Shown here: in pieces, positions 27,407 through 36,332 of the stretch
Layout of the letters: the number at the start of each line of letters is the position of its first letter
Numbering within the stretch: the first letter of the stretch is position 1
Origin: Candidatus Thiodiazotropha sp.
GTDB lineage: Bacteria; Pseudomonadota; Gammaproteobacteria; Chromatiales; Chromatiaceae
NCBI GenBank assembly: GCA_023838465.1
Contig: JAIVEQ010000024.1
Span: 1-61,688, forward strand
Reading direction: 5' to 3'
Length of the DNA stretch: 61,688 nt
Notes under the pieces: generated by a model
The model's input: only the letters and a program-made list of their open reading frames with translations
The model's database searches: none
What the model was told of the DNA's origin: nothing
Translations under genes and position numbers: made by a program

Positions 27407-28032
27407 CAGGCCGTCTCAAGTTGGATCAGTTGACGGTCATGGGTTTTCGACAGTAACAGTAGCGCACTGATTGCGCCGATCAGGGCAAGAAACATGTCGG
27501 TTTGGGTATCCCAGGGATCCCCTTGGGTACCCAGGAAAGAATCAGCAGCCTCTTCGCTCAATAGGGCTACCCACCATTCAATCAACTCATAAAAGGCACT
27601 GAAAGCAAGACAGAAACAGACACACAGAAAAAACAGCCAGCGACCCTGCTGCAGTGGGGAACGTCTCAGCAGGATTTCACGCGCCAGCATGGCGGGTACG
27701 AAACCCTGAATGAAATGCCCCACCCTGTCGTAGTGGTTGCGGGAGAGTTCCAGGCTATCCCTGATCCAATTAAAAAGGGGGACTTCCGCATAAGTGTAGT
27801 AGCCACCGATAATCAGGATAACAGCATGAATTGCAAGCAATCGATAGACCAGGGTGGTCAAAGGAAAACCCTGCTTGGTGAAAAAAAGAAGTGGCAATCC
27901 AATCATCACGGGCAGTGTCTCGAGGAACCATGTGTAGCGATCTGCTACCGGATTGATGCCGCTGAGTACAAGCAGCATCACGACTCCGGCTCCGAGCCAA
28001 GGCAATTCAGCCTGACCTTGCGACGTTATCAA
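27406..28032 (-). CDS. yjdF: DUF2238 inner-membrane protein (YjdF-like)
   Basis: A 208-residue protein with about six hydrophobic segments and the DUF2238 core YDRVGHFIQGFVPAMLAREI, then SAFYELIEWWVALL and LGTQGDPWDTQTDM. The conserved acidic and His residues suggest a polar intramembrane site, but no activity is known to me. It sits between apaG and apaH and overlaps the apaH start, so it shares their transcript. Confidence 0.9.
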   Translation of the reverse strand: MITSQGQAELPWLGAGVVMLLVLSGINPVADRYTWFLETLPVMIGLPLLFFTKQGFPLTTLVYRLLAIHAVILIIGGYYTYAEVPLFNWIRDSLELSRNHYDRVGHFIQGFVPAMLAREILLRRSPLQQGRWLFFLCVCFCLAFSAFYELIEWWVALLSEEAADSFLGTQGDPWDTQTDMFLALIGAISALLLLSKTHDRQLIQLETA

Positions 28033-28066
28033 TTGTTTTCTCCGCTATTGAGTCAGTAATTCACGT

Positions 28067-28450
28067 TCAATGCAGGCTGCCCGGACGGGCTAGCGAGAAG
28101 GGTGGGATCAAGGCATCAAAATGGTTTCCCTGGCCGTCAATCATATCGTAACTTCCCTGCATGCTGCCCACCGGTGTATCGAGGATAGTGCCGCTGGTAT
28201 AGCGGAAGGTTTCACCTGGGTGTAGGTGGGGTTGCTCGCCGACTACACCTTCACCGCGTACCTCCTGGATCTTGCCATTGGCGTCCGTGATGATCCAGTG
28301 GCGATTCAGAAGGCGAGCGGAAGTGCCGCCATCGTTGCGGATGGTTACGGTATAGGAAAAGACAAAACGACGCTCGTTCGGCAGTGATTGAGACTCTACG
28401 TAGCGTGTCTCAACCTGAACATCAATATGGTTTAGTGATCCCTTATCCAT
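28067..28450 (-). CDS. apaG: ApaG protein
   Basis: A 127-residue immunoglobulin-like beta-sandwich protein of the ApaG family, with the signatures FSYTVTIRN, LLNRHWIITDANG, GEGVVGEQPHLHPGETFRYT and GSMQGSYDM. It is associated with Co2+/Mg2+ tolerance and diadenosine polyphosphate metabolism in enterobacteria, with a poorly defined mechanism. First gene of apaG-yjdF-apaH, 34 bases before yjdF. Confidence 0.97.
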   Translation of the reverse strand: MDKGSLNHIDVQVETRYVESQSLPNERRFVFSYTVTIRNDGGTSARLLNRHWIITDANGKIQEVRGEGVVGEQPHLHPGETFRYTSGTILDTPVGSMQGSYDMIDGQGNHFDALIPPFSLARPGSLH

Positions 28451-28593
28451 TTTTTCGTAATAGCTCTAGTCATTATAAATAGCCCAACCTGGCGTAAAGG
28501 TTACTGAGGGGTTGCTATAAGTGCAATGGGTTCAGAATTAAAAGCCGTTGCCGCTAAGGAGTTAAACGCATCAGTTATGTCTATAGGCGAGTA

Positions 28594-29073
28594 ATGAGAA
28601 TTGGATTAACAGCCCTGTTGTTGTTGCTAATGAACCCAATCAGTTGGGCCGCTGACACTAACCAGCAGACCCAGGCCTTGGTCGCGGCGGCCATGTTGGG
28701 TGAGGTGATGCGGGTTAACGACCTTCTGGCTCAAGGCGTTGATGCCAATAGTACCAATCCATCCGGGCGAAGTGCACTACATATTGCGGCTTTCAACGGT
28801 AATCTGCAAACGGTAAAAGCCTTGTTAGCGGCTGGCGCAGACGCAGGGTTGGCTGACAGTAGAGGAAGTACGCCCATTATAGAGGCCTCAGCCTTCGGCC
28901 ATCTTGAGGTCGTTCGTCTGTTGTTACAGCGTGGTGCTGATGTCAATGCAGCAGATCAGGCCGGAAATACACCACTTGCTTTATCAAACAGAGGAAAACA
29001 TACCCTGGTTTCAGCATTGTTAAGTGAGATGGGCGCTGTCGAGGTTGCTGCAAAAGATGAGAAAAAGGAGTAG
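28594..29073 (+). CDS. Secreted ankyrin-repeat protein
   Basis: A 159-residue protein with a signal peptide (about 1-20, ending SWA) and about three to four ankyrin repeats. The best are SGRSALHIAAFNGNLQTVKA, then a repeat carrying GSTPIIEASAFGHLEVVRLL and QAGNTPLALSNRGKHTLVSA. It ends in a charged tail. Ankyrin repeats mediate protein binding; periplasmic members are common in gammaproteobacteria and some are linked to catalase or oxidative stress. The partner is unknown. It is divergent from apaG. Confidence 0.88.
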   Translation: MRIGLTALLLLLMNPISWAADTNQQTQALVAAAMLGEVMRVNDLLAQGVDANSTNPSGRSALHIAAFNGNLQTVKALLAAGADAGLADSRGSTPIIEASAFGHLEVVRLLLQRGADVNAADQAGNTPLALSNRGKHTLVSALLSEMGAVEVAAKDEKKE

Positions 29074-29224
29074 CGGGTGATTGTTGCCCGTTACCCATCA
29101 AGGTGAGGAAGGCAATTTAGCCATATCGACTGATTTCTGTACAACAACGTGAACGGCGTCAAAGATAAGCTAGAGAACTACACGAATAATCTTAAATAAG
29201 TCATTGAATGGGCTTGCAAGGCAA

Positions 29225-29386
29225 ATGAACAGACATCACTCACATCGTAAACCTGACTTCTTTGCTGTGATCCTAGTGTTGGTCATGATCGGCTTTGGTC
29301 TGACATTAGCTGTTCAGGTCAGTGCCGTGGGTCATCATCAAGTTGTCGACAGCGAAGAGATAAAAGTAATGCCCAATGCGGGTTAG
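29225..29386 (+). CDS. Small single-span membrane protein, unrecognised
   Basis: A 53-residue frame from ATG 29225, with an AGG-containing site about 5 bases upstream. It has a His/Arg/Lys-rich N-terminus (NRHHSHRKPD), one strongly hydrophobic helix (about 13-35) and a short acidic tail. The charge pattern fits an inner-membrane peptide with its N-terminus inside. It lies between the ankyrin gene and convergent coq7. I recognise no family, and a chance frame is possible. Confidence 0.4.
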   Translation: MNRHHSHRKPDFFAVILVLVMIGFGLTLAVQVSAVGHHQVVDSEEIKVMPNAG

Positions 29387-29401
29387 ACCTTCTAGGCAGT
29401 A

Positions 29402-30046
29402 TTACAGGTAATAGACCGACTTCGTCATGACTTTTGAGGTCAGTTTCATGGCCATTTTGATCGGTGTAGGTAGTGTTACACCCCCCGCCTCCAGCGCCAC
29501 TGTAGCGTGGTGAACCTCATCCTCTTTCATCTGTGCAAGTATGGCGTGGCTCTTTTCGTCTTGACCAGGAATTCGCTTCATATGGTCATTCAGGTGAGCC
29601 TCGACCTGATGCTCAGTTTCTGCAACAAAGCCGAGACTCCACTTATCTCCCGCCAGTCCGGCAGCTGCGCCTATCATGAATGAGCTGGCATACCAGAAAG
29701 GATTCAGCAGGCTCTTACGATTATCCAACTCATTTAAGCGTGTTTCACACCATGCCAAATGATCGTTCTCTTCCTGGGCGGCACGCTCCATGCTGTTACG
29801 GATTTCAGGCAGTTTTGCGGTTAACGCCTGACCTTGGTATAGCGCCTGGGCACAGACCTCTCCGGTATGATTGATCCGCATTAAACGGGCCGTCAGATCC
29901 CGCTCCTGTTCGTTCATATCAGATTCAGTGAGATCGGAGGCAGGGTTGGAACGCTCAGTTATTTGCGGGCACCCAAACAGTGTGCGCAGTGCCTTATCAA
30001 AACCGATCATAATGCGGTCGGCTGAGTTGAATGTTCGTTCAGTCAT
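29402..30046 (-). CDS. coq7: Coq7-family demethoxyubiquinone hydroxylase
   Basis: Di-iron monooxygenase that hydroxylates ring C6 of the methoxybenzoquinol precursor, the job done by UbiF in E. coli. The carboxylate-bridged di-iron ligands are visible as MRINHTGEVCAQALYQGQ (Glu), EENDHLAWCE (ExxH), TEHQVEAHL and KEDEVHHATVALEAG (ExxH). The protein is 214 residues from ATG 30046, where AAGG lies about 7 bases upstream; an in-frame TTG is 6 bases earlier. Together with UbiH and UbiI it gives this genome three O2-dependent ubiquinone hydroxylases in one window. Confidence 0.95.
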   Translation of the reverse strand: MTERTFNSADRIMIGFDKALRTLFGCPQITERSNPASDLTESDMNEQERDLTARLMRINHTGEVCAQALYQGQALTAKLPEIRNSMERAAQEENDHLAWCETRLNELDNRKSLLNPFWYASSFMIGAAAGLAGDKWSLGFVAETEHQVEAHLNDHMKRIPGQDEKSHAILAQMKEDEVHHATVALEAGGVTLPTPIKMAMKLTSKVMTKSVYYL

Positions 30047-30124
30047 AACCAAACCTTAGCGCCAATCGTGCCATTCATACAACTACTCATTCCAGGCCCT
30101 AAGAGTGTTTCGTTAACAAACGTA

Positions 30125-31312
30125 TCACTTGATTTCCCGCTGCTGGTTAATGAGTTCCACAGGGTGCATGACCTGGATAGGCAGACCAGTCTCTTCAACA
30201 AGTTGACGAAATTGGATGGCGCATCCGGTATTGCTGGTTGCGAGAACATCAACTCGACAGGCCTTGAGTTGCTCGATCTTTGCACGTCCCAGCGCGATAG
30301 ACAGGGTTGGTTGTGTGAGCATGTAGCTTCCCGCCGCGCCGCAGCATGTTTTGTTATCAGGCAATTCAATGATCTCAGCCTGGGGGATTTTGTGCAGTAG
30401 TTCGAAGCTGTGGTCGTTGCTGGCACTGCAGGGTGTGTGTAGCGCTACTCTTCCTGTAAACGGTTTCAAGGGGGGGAATTCGTTTGCTGGCAGTTTGAGC
30501 AGAAACTCGACCAAACTCACTACCGGCACGGAGCTGGCTTGGTGCTCAAGTAATTCAAGATGGCAGGCACTGGCCAGCGTAATCAAGGTTTGGGCAAGAC
30601 TTTTGTCTGTTTGCGCTCGATTGACCATACAATAGTTTTCTGCGGCCGCTTCAAAGCCATTGTGGCGGTGCATAGCGCCACAGCAGACCTGTGTTGCGGG
30701 AATTTCAACTGCGTATCCCAAACTGCGTAGCAGGGTCAGGCTGGTTTGGATAAGAGGCTGCTCTACCTGGGTAGCAACACACCCAGTGAAAAGCTGCACC
30801 AATCTACCCTTGGGTAGATCTGCTGGATAGAGACCAGCCTCGGTTGGGGCCGTCCCGACTAACTGTTTGGCCAGTACTAACAGGCGTTTCAGCTTTGCGG
30901 ATGGCAGTTTTGCAATGATTGTTAACAGCACCGTTCGTTGTAGGGTATGGTAAGTCTTATTTAAATAACCAAGCCGTTTAGGGTTTGACAGTTGGTTAAG
31001 TAGCCAATGGAAAAAGGGTTTTCCATTTCTGCGATAGGTGATGACTGTACGACTGGCATCCAATAGCGAACTGTATTTGACTCCGGAAGGACAAGCCGAT
31101 TCACAGGCACGGCAACCTAAGCATCGATCCAGGTGTGTCTCGATCTGACTGCTGAGATCGAGCTCACCCTTTGCAAGGGCCTGCATTAAACTGATGCGGC
31201 CTCGAGGAGAGTCGGCCTCATTGCTGAGAACCTGATAGGTAGGACATTCAGGGAGGCAGAGACCGCATTTTACACAGCGGTCTGCTTCGTTAAGCAGCTG
31301 TTCGGGGGTCAC
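30125..31312 (-). CDS. GlcF-like iron-sulfur oxidoreductase subunit
   Basis: A 395-residue protein with two N-terminal [4Fe-4S] sites (CVKCGLCLPECPTY near residue 15 and CLGCRACESACPSG near residue 67) and two C-terminal CCG motifs (QVCCGAMHRHNG and KTCCGAAGSYML). This is the layout of glycolate oxidase subunit GlcF and related heterodisulfide-reductase-like subunits. It would pass electrons from a flavoprotein dehydrogenase to the quinone pool. No glcD, glcE or other flavoprotein gene is adjacent, so the substrate is uncertain. The gene is divergent from the [2Fe-2S] protein. Confidence 0.9.
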   Translation of the reverse strand: MTPEQLLNEADRCVKCGLCLPECPTYQVLSNEADSPRGRISLMQALAKGELDLSSQIETHLDRCLGCRACESACPSGVKYSSLLDASRTVITYRRNGKPFFHWLLNQLSNPKRLGYLNKTYHTLQRTVLLTIIAKLPSAKLKRLLVLAKQLVGTAPTEAGLYPADLPKGRLVQLFTGCVATQVEQPLIQTSLTLLRSLGYAVEIPATQVCCGAMHRHNGFEAAAENYCMVNRAQTDKSLAQTLITLASACHLELLEHQASSVPVVSLVEFLLKLPANEFPPLKPFTGRVALHTPCSASNDHSFELLHKIPQAEIIELPDNKTCCGAAGSYMLTQPTLSIALGRAKIEQLKACRVDVLATSNTGCAIQFRQLVEETGLPIQVMHPVELINQQREIK

Positions 31313-31396
31313 AGTTTAGTTGAGCAGGAGTGGCTTTAATAAAACAGACTCTATAATAGCGGTTTATTGCCGAGGTTGTCTCGCTGGAGGTAAAAC

Positions 31397-31708
31397 ATGT
31401 CCTATTATCGCCACCACCTCTTTTTCTGTGTTAATCAGCGGGATGATGGACGTGCCTGTTGTGCTCAGCATGGTGTGAAGCTGATGCGAGACCATATAAA
31501 GGCCAGGGTTAAGGCCTTAGGTCTCAACGGGCCAGGTGGGGTAAGAGTCAATACGGCGGGCTGCCTGGATCGATGTGACAAGGGGCCGGTATTGGTCGTC
31601 TATCCTGAAGCTGTCTGGTACACATTCGTTGATCTCGAAGATCTGGATGAGATCCTGCAGAGCCATTTAATTGAAGGTAAAGTGGTTGGGCGCTTGTGTA
31701 TCGACTGA
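31397..31708 (+). CDS. Thioredoxin-like [2Fe-2S] ferredoxin domain protein
   Basis: A 103-residue protein of the thioredoxin-fold [2Fe-2S] ferredoxin family. Cys pairs occur at the N-terminus (FFCVNQRDDGRACC) and mid-protein (TAGCLDRCDKGP), spaced as for the cluster ligands. It is like the small stand-alone Shethna-type ferredoxin and the NuoE C-domain. It probably carries single electrons or serves a metabolic enzyme; the partner is unknown. It is divergent from the GlcF-like gene, with 84 bases between the starts. Confidence 0.9.
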   Translation: MSYYRHHLFFCVNQRDDGRACCAQHGVKLMRDHIKARVKALGLNGPGGVRVNTAGCLDRCDKGPVLVVYPEAVWYTFVDLEDLDEILQSHLIEGKVVGRLCID

Positions 31709-31978
31709 GGATTATGTGATCCTCCCCCAAAGTTTTTTCATGATTTTCTAAAGCGGCCAGTATTGCTGCCGCTATTTTATTGACGCCGTGATCTCAGGGA
31801 TCTCGGGCCGTTTTCAGCTCCTTGGCAAAAGCGTGAAGTGCGTTTGCAACGAGGAGAAAAAATAGCCGGGTGATTGCTTATAATCTCTTGCAATACCCGA
31901 GTGATTGTATACTATTAAGAAATTAGTCTAAGTTTCTGCCCTTAATGGACTGTTTCATATGGGATTTTGGAGTTTGCC

Positions 31979-33796
31979 ATGTCAGGTTTAGCCCGGTTCT
32001 TGATTGCCTTTTCACTATTGTTCCTACTTGCTGCCTGTGGCGGTGGTGATGCCGATGCACCTTGGGATGGCACAACATCTACGGGTTCTGGACAGACCAT
32101 TGATGACGTTGGTACAGGTCAGGCGGTCATACTCCTTGGCAGCGGTTCAGGAGCCACCTTCAATGCAGGTGTCTTAAGTATTGCTGTTACCTCCCTCTCG
32201 GCGGGTGGACAGACAACCATCACAACGACGCTGGCGGATGCAAGCGGGAATCTCTACCAAGAGTCAGCAACAGTTACCTTTGCGTCAGATTGTCTGGCTT
32301 CCGGATTGGCATCGATGGAAACAGCCATCGATGCAACGGGTGGCGTGGCAACCACCACCTATATCGCACAGGGGTGCTCTGGTGCGGACACTATCCGGGC
32401 AACAACTACTGTCAATGGCAGCACGACAACAGCATCAGGTACGATTAACGTGCAGCCTGCAGAAATCGGCTCGATGGAGTTTATTTCAGCAGCACCCACC
32501 CTCATCGGTTTACGAGGTGTTGGTTTAACCGAGGTCTCCAGGGTTACTTTCCAAGTGCTGGATAAAAATGGGAATCCAGTCACTCAACAAGCGGTCAGTT
32601 TCTCGTTGAACACCAATATTGGCGGTGCATCCATACCTGCAGGCGCTGAAACGGCTACCAGCGATATAAATGGCTTGGTCGGAACAGATGTCAAATCAGG
32701 TACCATCCCGACCACGGTTCGTGTAACTGCGTCTTTGAACTCCAATCCGCTGATCTCCACCCAGTCCGACGGGTTGGTTATATCCACGGGGATTTCTGAT
32801 CAAAATAGCATGACAATTGGTGCCGATGTGCTGAACCCAGAGGCGTGGATAATAAATGGAGTGACGGTTGAAATAACGGTGCATGCGGCAGATCATTTTA
32901 ATAACCCTGTTCCTAATGGCACCGCAGTCGCATTCACGACAGAAGGTGGGCAGATTCAGTCTCAATGTCAAATCGAGGATGGAGAATGTACAGTTACTTG
33001 GAAAAGTGCAAACCCAAGACCGCTGGATGACCTTTTACCGGGAGGGATGGGGCGTGTGACTATACTGGCTACCATGCTAGGCGAAGAGTCATTTATCGAC
33101 GCGAATGGCAATGGTGCCTTAGATCTTGGTGATACCGCATTTTCTCAGATTCCAGAAGCATTTAGGGATGAAAATGAAGATGGAGTACGAGACCCAGTGC
33201 TTGAAGAATTTATGGATTTTGATGCTGATAGTATCTATGATGGCGCAAATATCGATCCCAATTATAATGGTGCACTCTGTTGTGACACTGCTGCTGTAAC
33301 GAATGCTGAAGCAGCTGTTGCTGCTGGTGAGGACCCGGGTGTCTGCTTCGGGGTTACGCCTATTACAGTTGTCTCATGCAGTTCGGAAAAAAATATCCAT
33401 GTCCGTGAAAGCGTTGTATTGGTTATGGGTGATACATGGGCGGAGATAACACCGACGAGTGGTGTAGCAGGAGGCGAGATTGATATTCCTTCAGAAGGCT
33501 TTACTACAGCTACCTTTAGAATTGTAGGAGCTTCGAATGAGCAAGTAATGCCAGTTGGAACCACGGTCTCATTTTCAACGACTAATGGAAAGGTTGACGG
33601 AAAATCTTCCTTTATTGTAGGGAATACTAATGTAAATGCTAGGCTCCCAAACCCTGGGGTTGGTAGTGGATCTATTGACTTTACTGTAGCATTAGAAGCT
33701 ACTCCGGATGATGACAAGGATACTGGACGGTTGACTGTCGATGTTACATCGCCAAGCGGTGCGATCCGTAGCCTTTATATTGTTGTAAATGATTGA
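31979..33796 (+). CDS. Secreted lipoprotein with bacterial Ig-like domains
   Basis: A 605-residue exported lipoprotein starting at ATG 31979, with GGAG 6-7 bases upstream. It has a lipobox LLAAC, then a Gly/Asp/Ser tether. Two or more Big-type domains follow: TTITTTLADASGNLYQESATVTFAS, shortened here to TTLADASGNLY, and VSRVTFQVLDKNGNPVTQQ, each with the A-x-x-x-G-N pattern typical of intimin/invasin-like modules. About residues 370-450 hold Asp/Asn-rich stretches (DANGNGALDLGD, DENEDGVRDP) like calcium-binding EF-type loops. A second half gives another Ig-like unit near the C-terminus. The role is likely surface display or matrix; the exact function is unknown. Confidence 0.8.
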   Translation: MSGLARFLIAFSLLFLLAACGGGDADAPWDGTTSTGSGQTIDDVGTGQAVILLGSGSGATFNAGVLSIAVTSLSAGGQTTITTTLADASGNLYQESATVTFASDCLASGLASMETAIDATGGVATTTYIAQGCSGADTIRATTTVNGSTTTASGTINVQPAEIGSMEFISAAPTLIGLRGVGLTEVSRVTFQVLDKNGNPVTQQAVSFSLNTNIGGASIPAGAETATSDINGLVGTDVKSGTIPTTVRVTASLNSNPLISTQSDGLVISTGISDQNSMTIGADVLNPEAWIINGVTVEITVHAADHFNNPVPNGTAVAFTTEGGQIQSQCQIEDGECTVTWKSANPRPLDDLLPGGMGRVTILATMLGEESFIDANGNGALDLGDTAFSQIPEAFRDENEDGVRDPVLEEFMDFDADSIYDGANIDPNYNGALCCDTAAVTNAEAAVAAGEDPGVCFGVTPITVVSCSSEKNIHVRESVVLVMGDTWAEITPTSGVAGGEIDIPSEGFTTATFRIVGASNEQVMPVGTTVSFSTTNGKVDGKSSFIVGNTNVNARLPNPGVGSGSIDFTVALEATPDDDKDTGRLTVDVTSPSGAIRSLYIVVND

Positions 33797-34161
33797 GTAT
33801 TTCCATACCTATTAGTTTCTTCCTTGAGATTTGGTGATGGAGTTCTAGTTGTCGAGTAAGGCAGAGGGAGATATGTGTTTATTCATAGCACCTTGTATGT
33901 AATTCATCATAACCCCTCTGCAAATTATATTCCTGAGGTATTTTTTCAGTTTAGCCTTGCTAGCCATTGTGTTTGAAAAAATATTCATGGATAGTTGGAT
34001 AATGTCAATTTGAAATGGATTGAATAACGGAATGTTACAGAACTATATATTGAGGTTCCTGTAGTCTCACCCCTAACCCTCCTGACATGCTACCCCTCTT
34101 TACATTCAGATATGGTTGGGCTTTGGTTAGCCAACTTTATGTTCCGTTACTTTAGTTTATC
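33797..34161. other. AT-rich intergenic stretch with no gene seen
   Basis: About 365 bases between the Ig-like lipoprotein and the mla operon. I see no coding frame of note. It contains an 8-base inverted repeat (GCAGAGGG at 33861-33868, CCCTCTGC at 33914-33921) and several A/T runs. It may hold the 3' end of the lipoprotein transcript. Confidence 0.5.
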
Positions 34162-34190
34162 TTGACGCCCTGCCATCGCGCAGAGACAAT
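34162..34190 (+). promoter_or_regulatory. Candidate sigma-70 promoter for mlaF
   Basis: TTGACG (34162-34167), a 17-base spacer and GACAAT (34185-34190) would start a transcript near 34197, about 45 bases before GTG 34241. It overlaps the left arm of the terminator-like hairpin, so transcripts from this promoter would not form that hairpin. Confidence 0.4.
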
Positions 34191-34225
34191 GCGTTAACCG
34201 TTCTCTATGCGATAGGGGTTTTTTT
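34168..34225 (+). terminator. Terminator-like hairpin just upstream of mlaF
   Basis: A bulged stem pairs CCCT/AGGG (34168-34171 with 34214-34217), ATCGC/GCGAT (34175-34179 with 34209-34213) and AGAGA/TCTCT (34182-34186 with 34202-34206), followed by seven T residues at 34219-34225. The mlaF GTG lies 15 bases further. It may terminate a transcript from upstream or act as a leader attenuator. Confidence 0.5.
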
Positions 34226-34240
34226 AATCTAGAAAAAAGC

Positions 34241-35056
34241 GTGAACAGTAACGAACCACTGATAAAAATCCGCGATCTCCACTTTTCTCATGGAAACAGG
34301 AAGATATTCAATGGTGTGAATATCGATATTCCTAAGGGTAAGGTGACGGCCATTATGGGGCCCAGCGGGACAGGTAAAACGACGCTGCTGAAGCTGATCG
34401 GTGGTCAGTTGCGGCCGACCCACGGTTCGGTCGAAGTGGATGGCTTGAATGTTCACAAGCTCTCCCGAAAAGACCTCTATAAGCTGCGCATGAGGATGGG
34501 GATGTTGTTCCAGAGCGGTGCGCTGCTGACCGATCTCACCGTCTACGATAACGTGGCTTATCCTTTGCGCGAGCATACCAATCTCCCCGAGTCGATGATA
34601 AGACGCCTGGTTCTGATGAAACTGGAAGCCGTCGGATTGCGTGGTGCCCGCAAATTGATGCCGTCCGAACTCTCAGGCGGTATGGCCCGTCGGGTTGCAC
34701 TGGCCAGGGCGATCGCACTCGATCCGATGATGGTCATGTACGATGAGCCCTTTACAGGACAGGACCCCATCTCGATGGGGGTACTGGCTCAATTGGTCAG
34801 GCGTCTGAATGATGCGGCAAGGCTGACCAGTATGCTGGTCTCCCATGATGTGGAGGAGACCGCCGGTATCGCCGATCTGATTTATGTGATTTCCGGAGGT
34901 AAGGTGATCGAATCCGGTACCCCAGAGGAACTTGGGGCCTCCGATTCGCCTGCTGTGAGACAGTTTATGGGGGGACTGCCTGATGGTCCGGTCGGCTTTC
35001 ACTACAGTGCGCCGCCACTGACTGAAGATCTACTGAGTATGCGGGGTGCTAAATAG
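34241..35056 (+). CDS. mlaF: Phospholipid ABC transporter ATP-binding protein MlaF
   Basis: Cytosolic ATPase of the Mla system, which moves phospholipids between the inner and outer membranes to keep outer-membrane asymmetry. Walker [14 protein letters not shown], signature [16 protein letters not shown] and Walker [14 protein letters not shown] are all present in order. Length 271 residues is typical. The start is GTG with only a weak A-rich ribosome site. It overlaps mlaE by one base. Order here is mlaF-mlaE-mlaD-mlaB. Confidence 0.96.
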   Translation: MNSNEPLIKIRDLHFSHGNRKIFNGVNIDIPKGKVTAIMGPSGTGKTTLLKLIGGQLRPTHGSVEVDGLNVHKLSRKDLYKLRMRMGMLFQSGALLTDLTVYDNVAYPLREHTNLPESMIRRLVLMKLEAVGLRGARKLMPSELSGGMARRVALARAIALDPMMVMYDEPFTGQDPISMGVLAQLVRRLNDAARLTSMLVSHDVEETAGIADLIYVISGGKVIESGTPEELGASDSPAVRQFMGGLPDGPVGFHYSAPPLTEDLLSMRGAK

Positions 35057-35835
35057 TGCTGGATGCCTTAGCCAAGTTTGGCCGTATGGGGCTGGAGGCC
35101 TTTGAACGTCTTGGACGCGGACATCTGCTTCTATTACAGATTCTGGCCGGTATCACCAATCTGCTGACCCGAATGGGTTTGTTGATTGCGCAGATCCACA
35201 GCATCGGTGTCAGAACCACCACCATCATTGTCGTCTCCGGTCTGTTTGTCGGTATGGTGCTGGGTCTGCAGGGCTACTACGTGCTTTCCCAGTTTGCCGC
35301 AGAAGACAGTCTGGGTGTGATGGTTGCGGCATCGCTGGTGCGTGAGCTCGGGCCCGTGGTCACGGCGCTGCTGTTTGCCGGACGTGCCGGTTCGGCCCTG
35401 ACTGCGGAGATCGGTCTTATGAAGGCCACTGAGCAGTTATCGGGCCTGGAGATGATGGCCGTCGATCCCATTCGCCGTATTCTCTCGCCACGTTTTTACG
35501 CCGGTTTCCTCTCCATGCCATTGTTAGCCGCCCTGTTCAGTGCAGTGGGGATCATCGGTGGCTATTTTGTGAGTGTGGGGCTGCTTGGTGTGGATGAGGG
35601 GGCATTCTGGAGTCAGATGCAGGCCAAAATTGATTGGGACGAGGACGTCATCAATGGCGTGATCAAAAGTCTGGTGTTCGGTTTTGTCTGTTCCTGGATC
35701 GCCCTGTTTCAGGGGTATGATGCGATTCCTACTTCCGCCGGTGTGAGTCAAGCGACCACCCGGACCGTAGTCCACTCCGCCCTGGCGGTACTGGTGCTCG
35801 ATTTCGTCCTTACTGCGCTGATGTTCGGAGAATAG
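35056..35835 (+). CDS. mlaE: Phospholipid ABC transporter permease MlaE
   Basis: Inner-membrane permease partner of MlaF. The 259-residue protein has about five membrane segments and the family core [37 protein letters not shown] and [17 protein letters not shown]. The start is GTG (35056), fused to the mlaF end (TAGTG). Its stop is 2 bases before mlaD. Confidence 0.96.
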   Translation: MLDALAKFGRMGLEAFERLGRGHLLLLQILAGITNLLTRMGLLIAQIHSIGVRTTTIIVVSGLFVGMVLGLQGYYVLSQFAAEDSLGVMVAASLVRELGPVVTALLFAGRAGSALTAEIGLMKATEQLSGLEMMAVDPIRRILSPRFYAGFLSMPLLAALFSAVGIIGGYFVSVGLLGVDEGAFWSQMQAKIDWDEDVINGVIKSLVFGFVCSWIALFQGYDAIPTSAGVSQATTRTVVHSALAVLVLDFVLTALMFGE

Positions 35836-35837
35836 TC

Positions 35838-36326
35838 ATGAATACAAGAGGATTGGAAATAACCGTAGGCGCCTTCATGGCCGCAGGACTGGTGGCGCTT
35901 TTCTTTCTTGCGATGCAAGTCAGCAACCTGGCCAGCATCACAGGTGGGGAGGGCTACCTAGTGACAGCCCGCTTTGACAATATCGGTGGACTCAAGGTAC
36001 GTTCGCCCGTATCAATGGCCGGGGTACGCATTGGTCGAGTGGTGGATATCAGCTATGATCAGAGCAGTTTCGAGGCAGTCGTTTCGCTATCCATCGATCC
36101 AGCCTATAGTCAGATACCGGATGACAGCATTGCCAAGATCTATACTTCAGGGCTGTTGGGCGAGCAGTATATCGGCCTTGATCCTGGCGGCAGTCTGGAG
36201 AGTCTACAGCAGGGCGGTGAAGTGATGATGACCCAGTCCGCATTGGTGCTGGAGGAGATTATTGGACAATTTTTGTTTAGCAAGGCAGAAGAGAACGCCA
36301 TCTCTGAAGAGCCGATTGGGGAATAA
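35838..36326 (+). CDS. mlaD: Phospholipid-binding MCE-domain protein MlaD
   Basis: Periplasm-facing, membrane-anchored protein forming a hexameric lipid-conducting ring. It has an N-terminal anchor helix (about 10-28) and one MCE domain opening YLVTARFDNIGGLKVRSPVS and MAGVRIGRVVDI, ending near ISGLLGEQYIGLDPGG-like residues (TSGLLGEQYIGLDPGG). The 162-residue length is slightly shorter than E. coli MlaD (183), with a reduced C-terminal tail. The next gene is mlaB, 6 bases away, so no mlaC lies between them. Confidence 0.95.
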   Translation: MNTRGLEITVGAFMAAGLVALFFLAMQVSNLASITGGEGYLVTARFDNIGGLKVRSPVSMAGVRIGRVVDISYDQSSFEAVVSLSIDPAYSQIPDDSIAKIYTSGLLGEQYIGLDPGGSLESLQQGGEVMMTQSALVLEEIIGQFLFSKAEENAISEEPIGE

Positions 36327-36332
36327 AGGATT

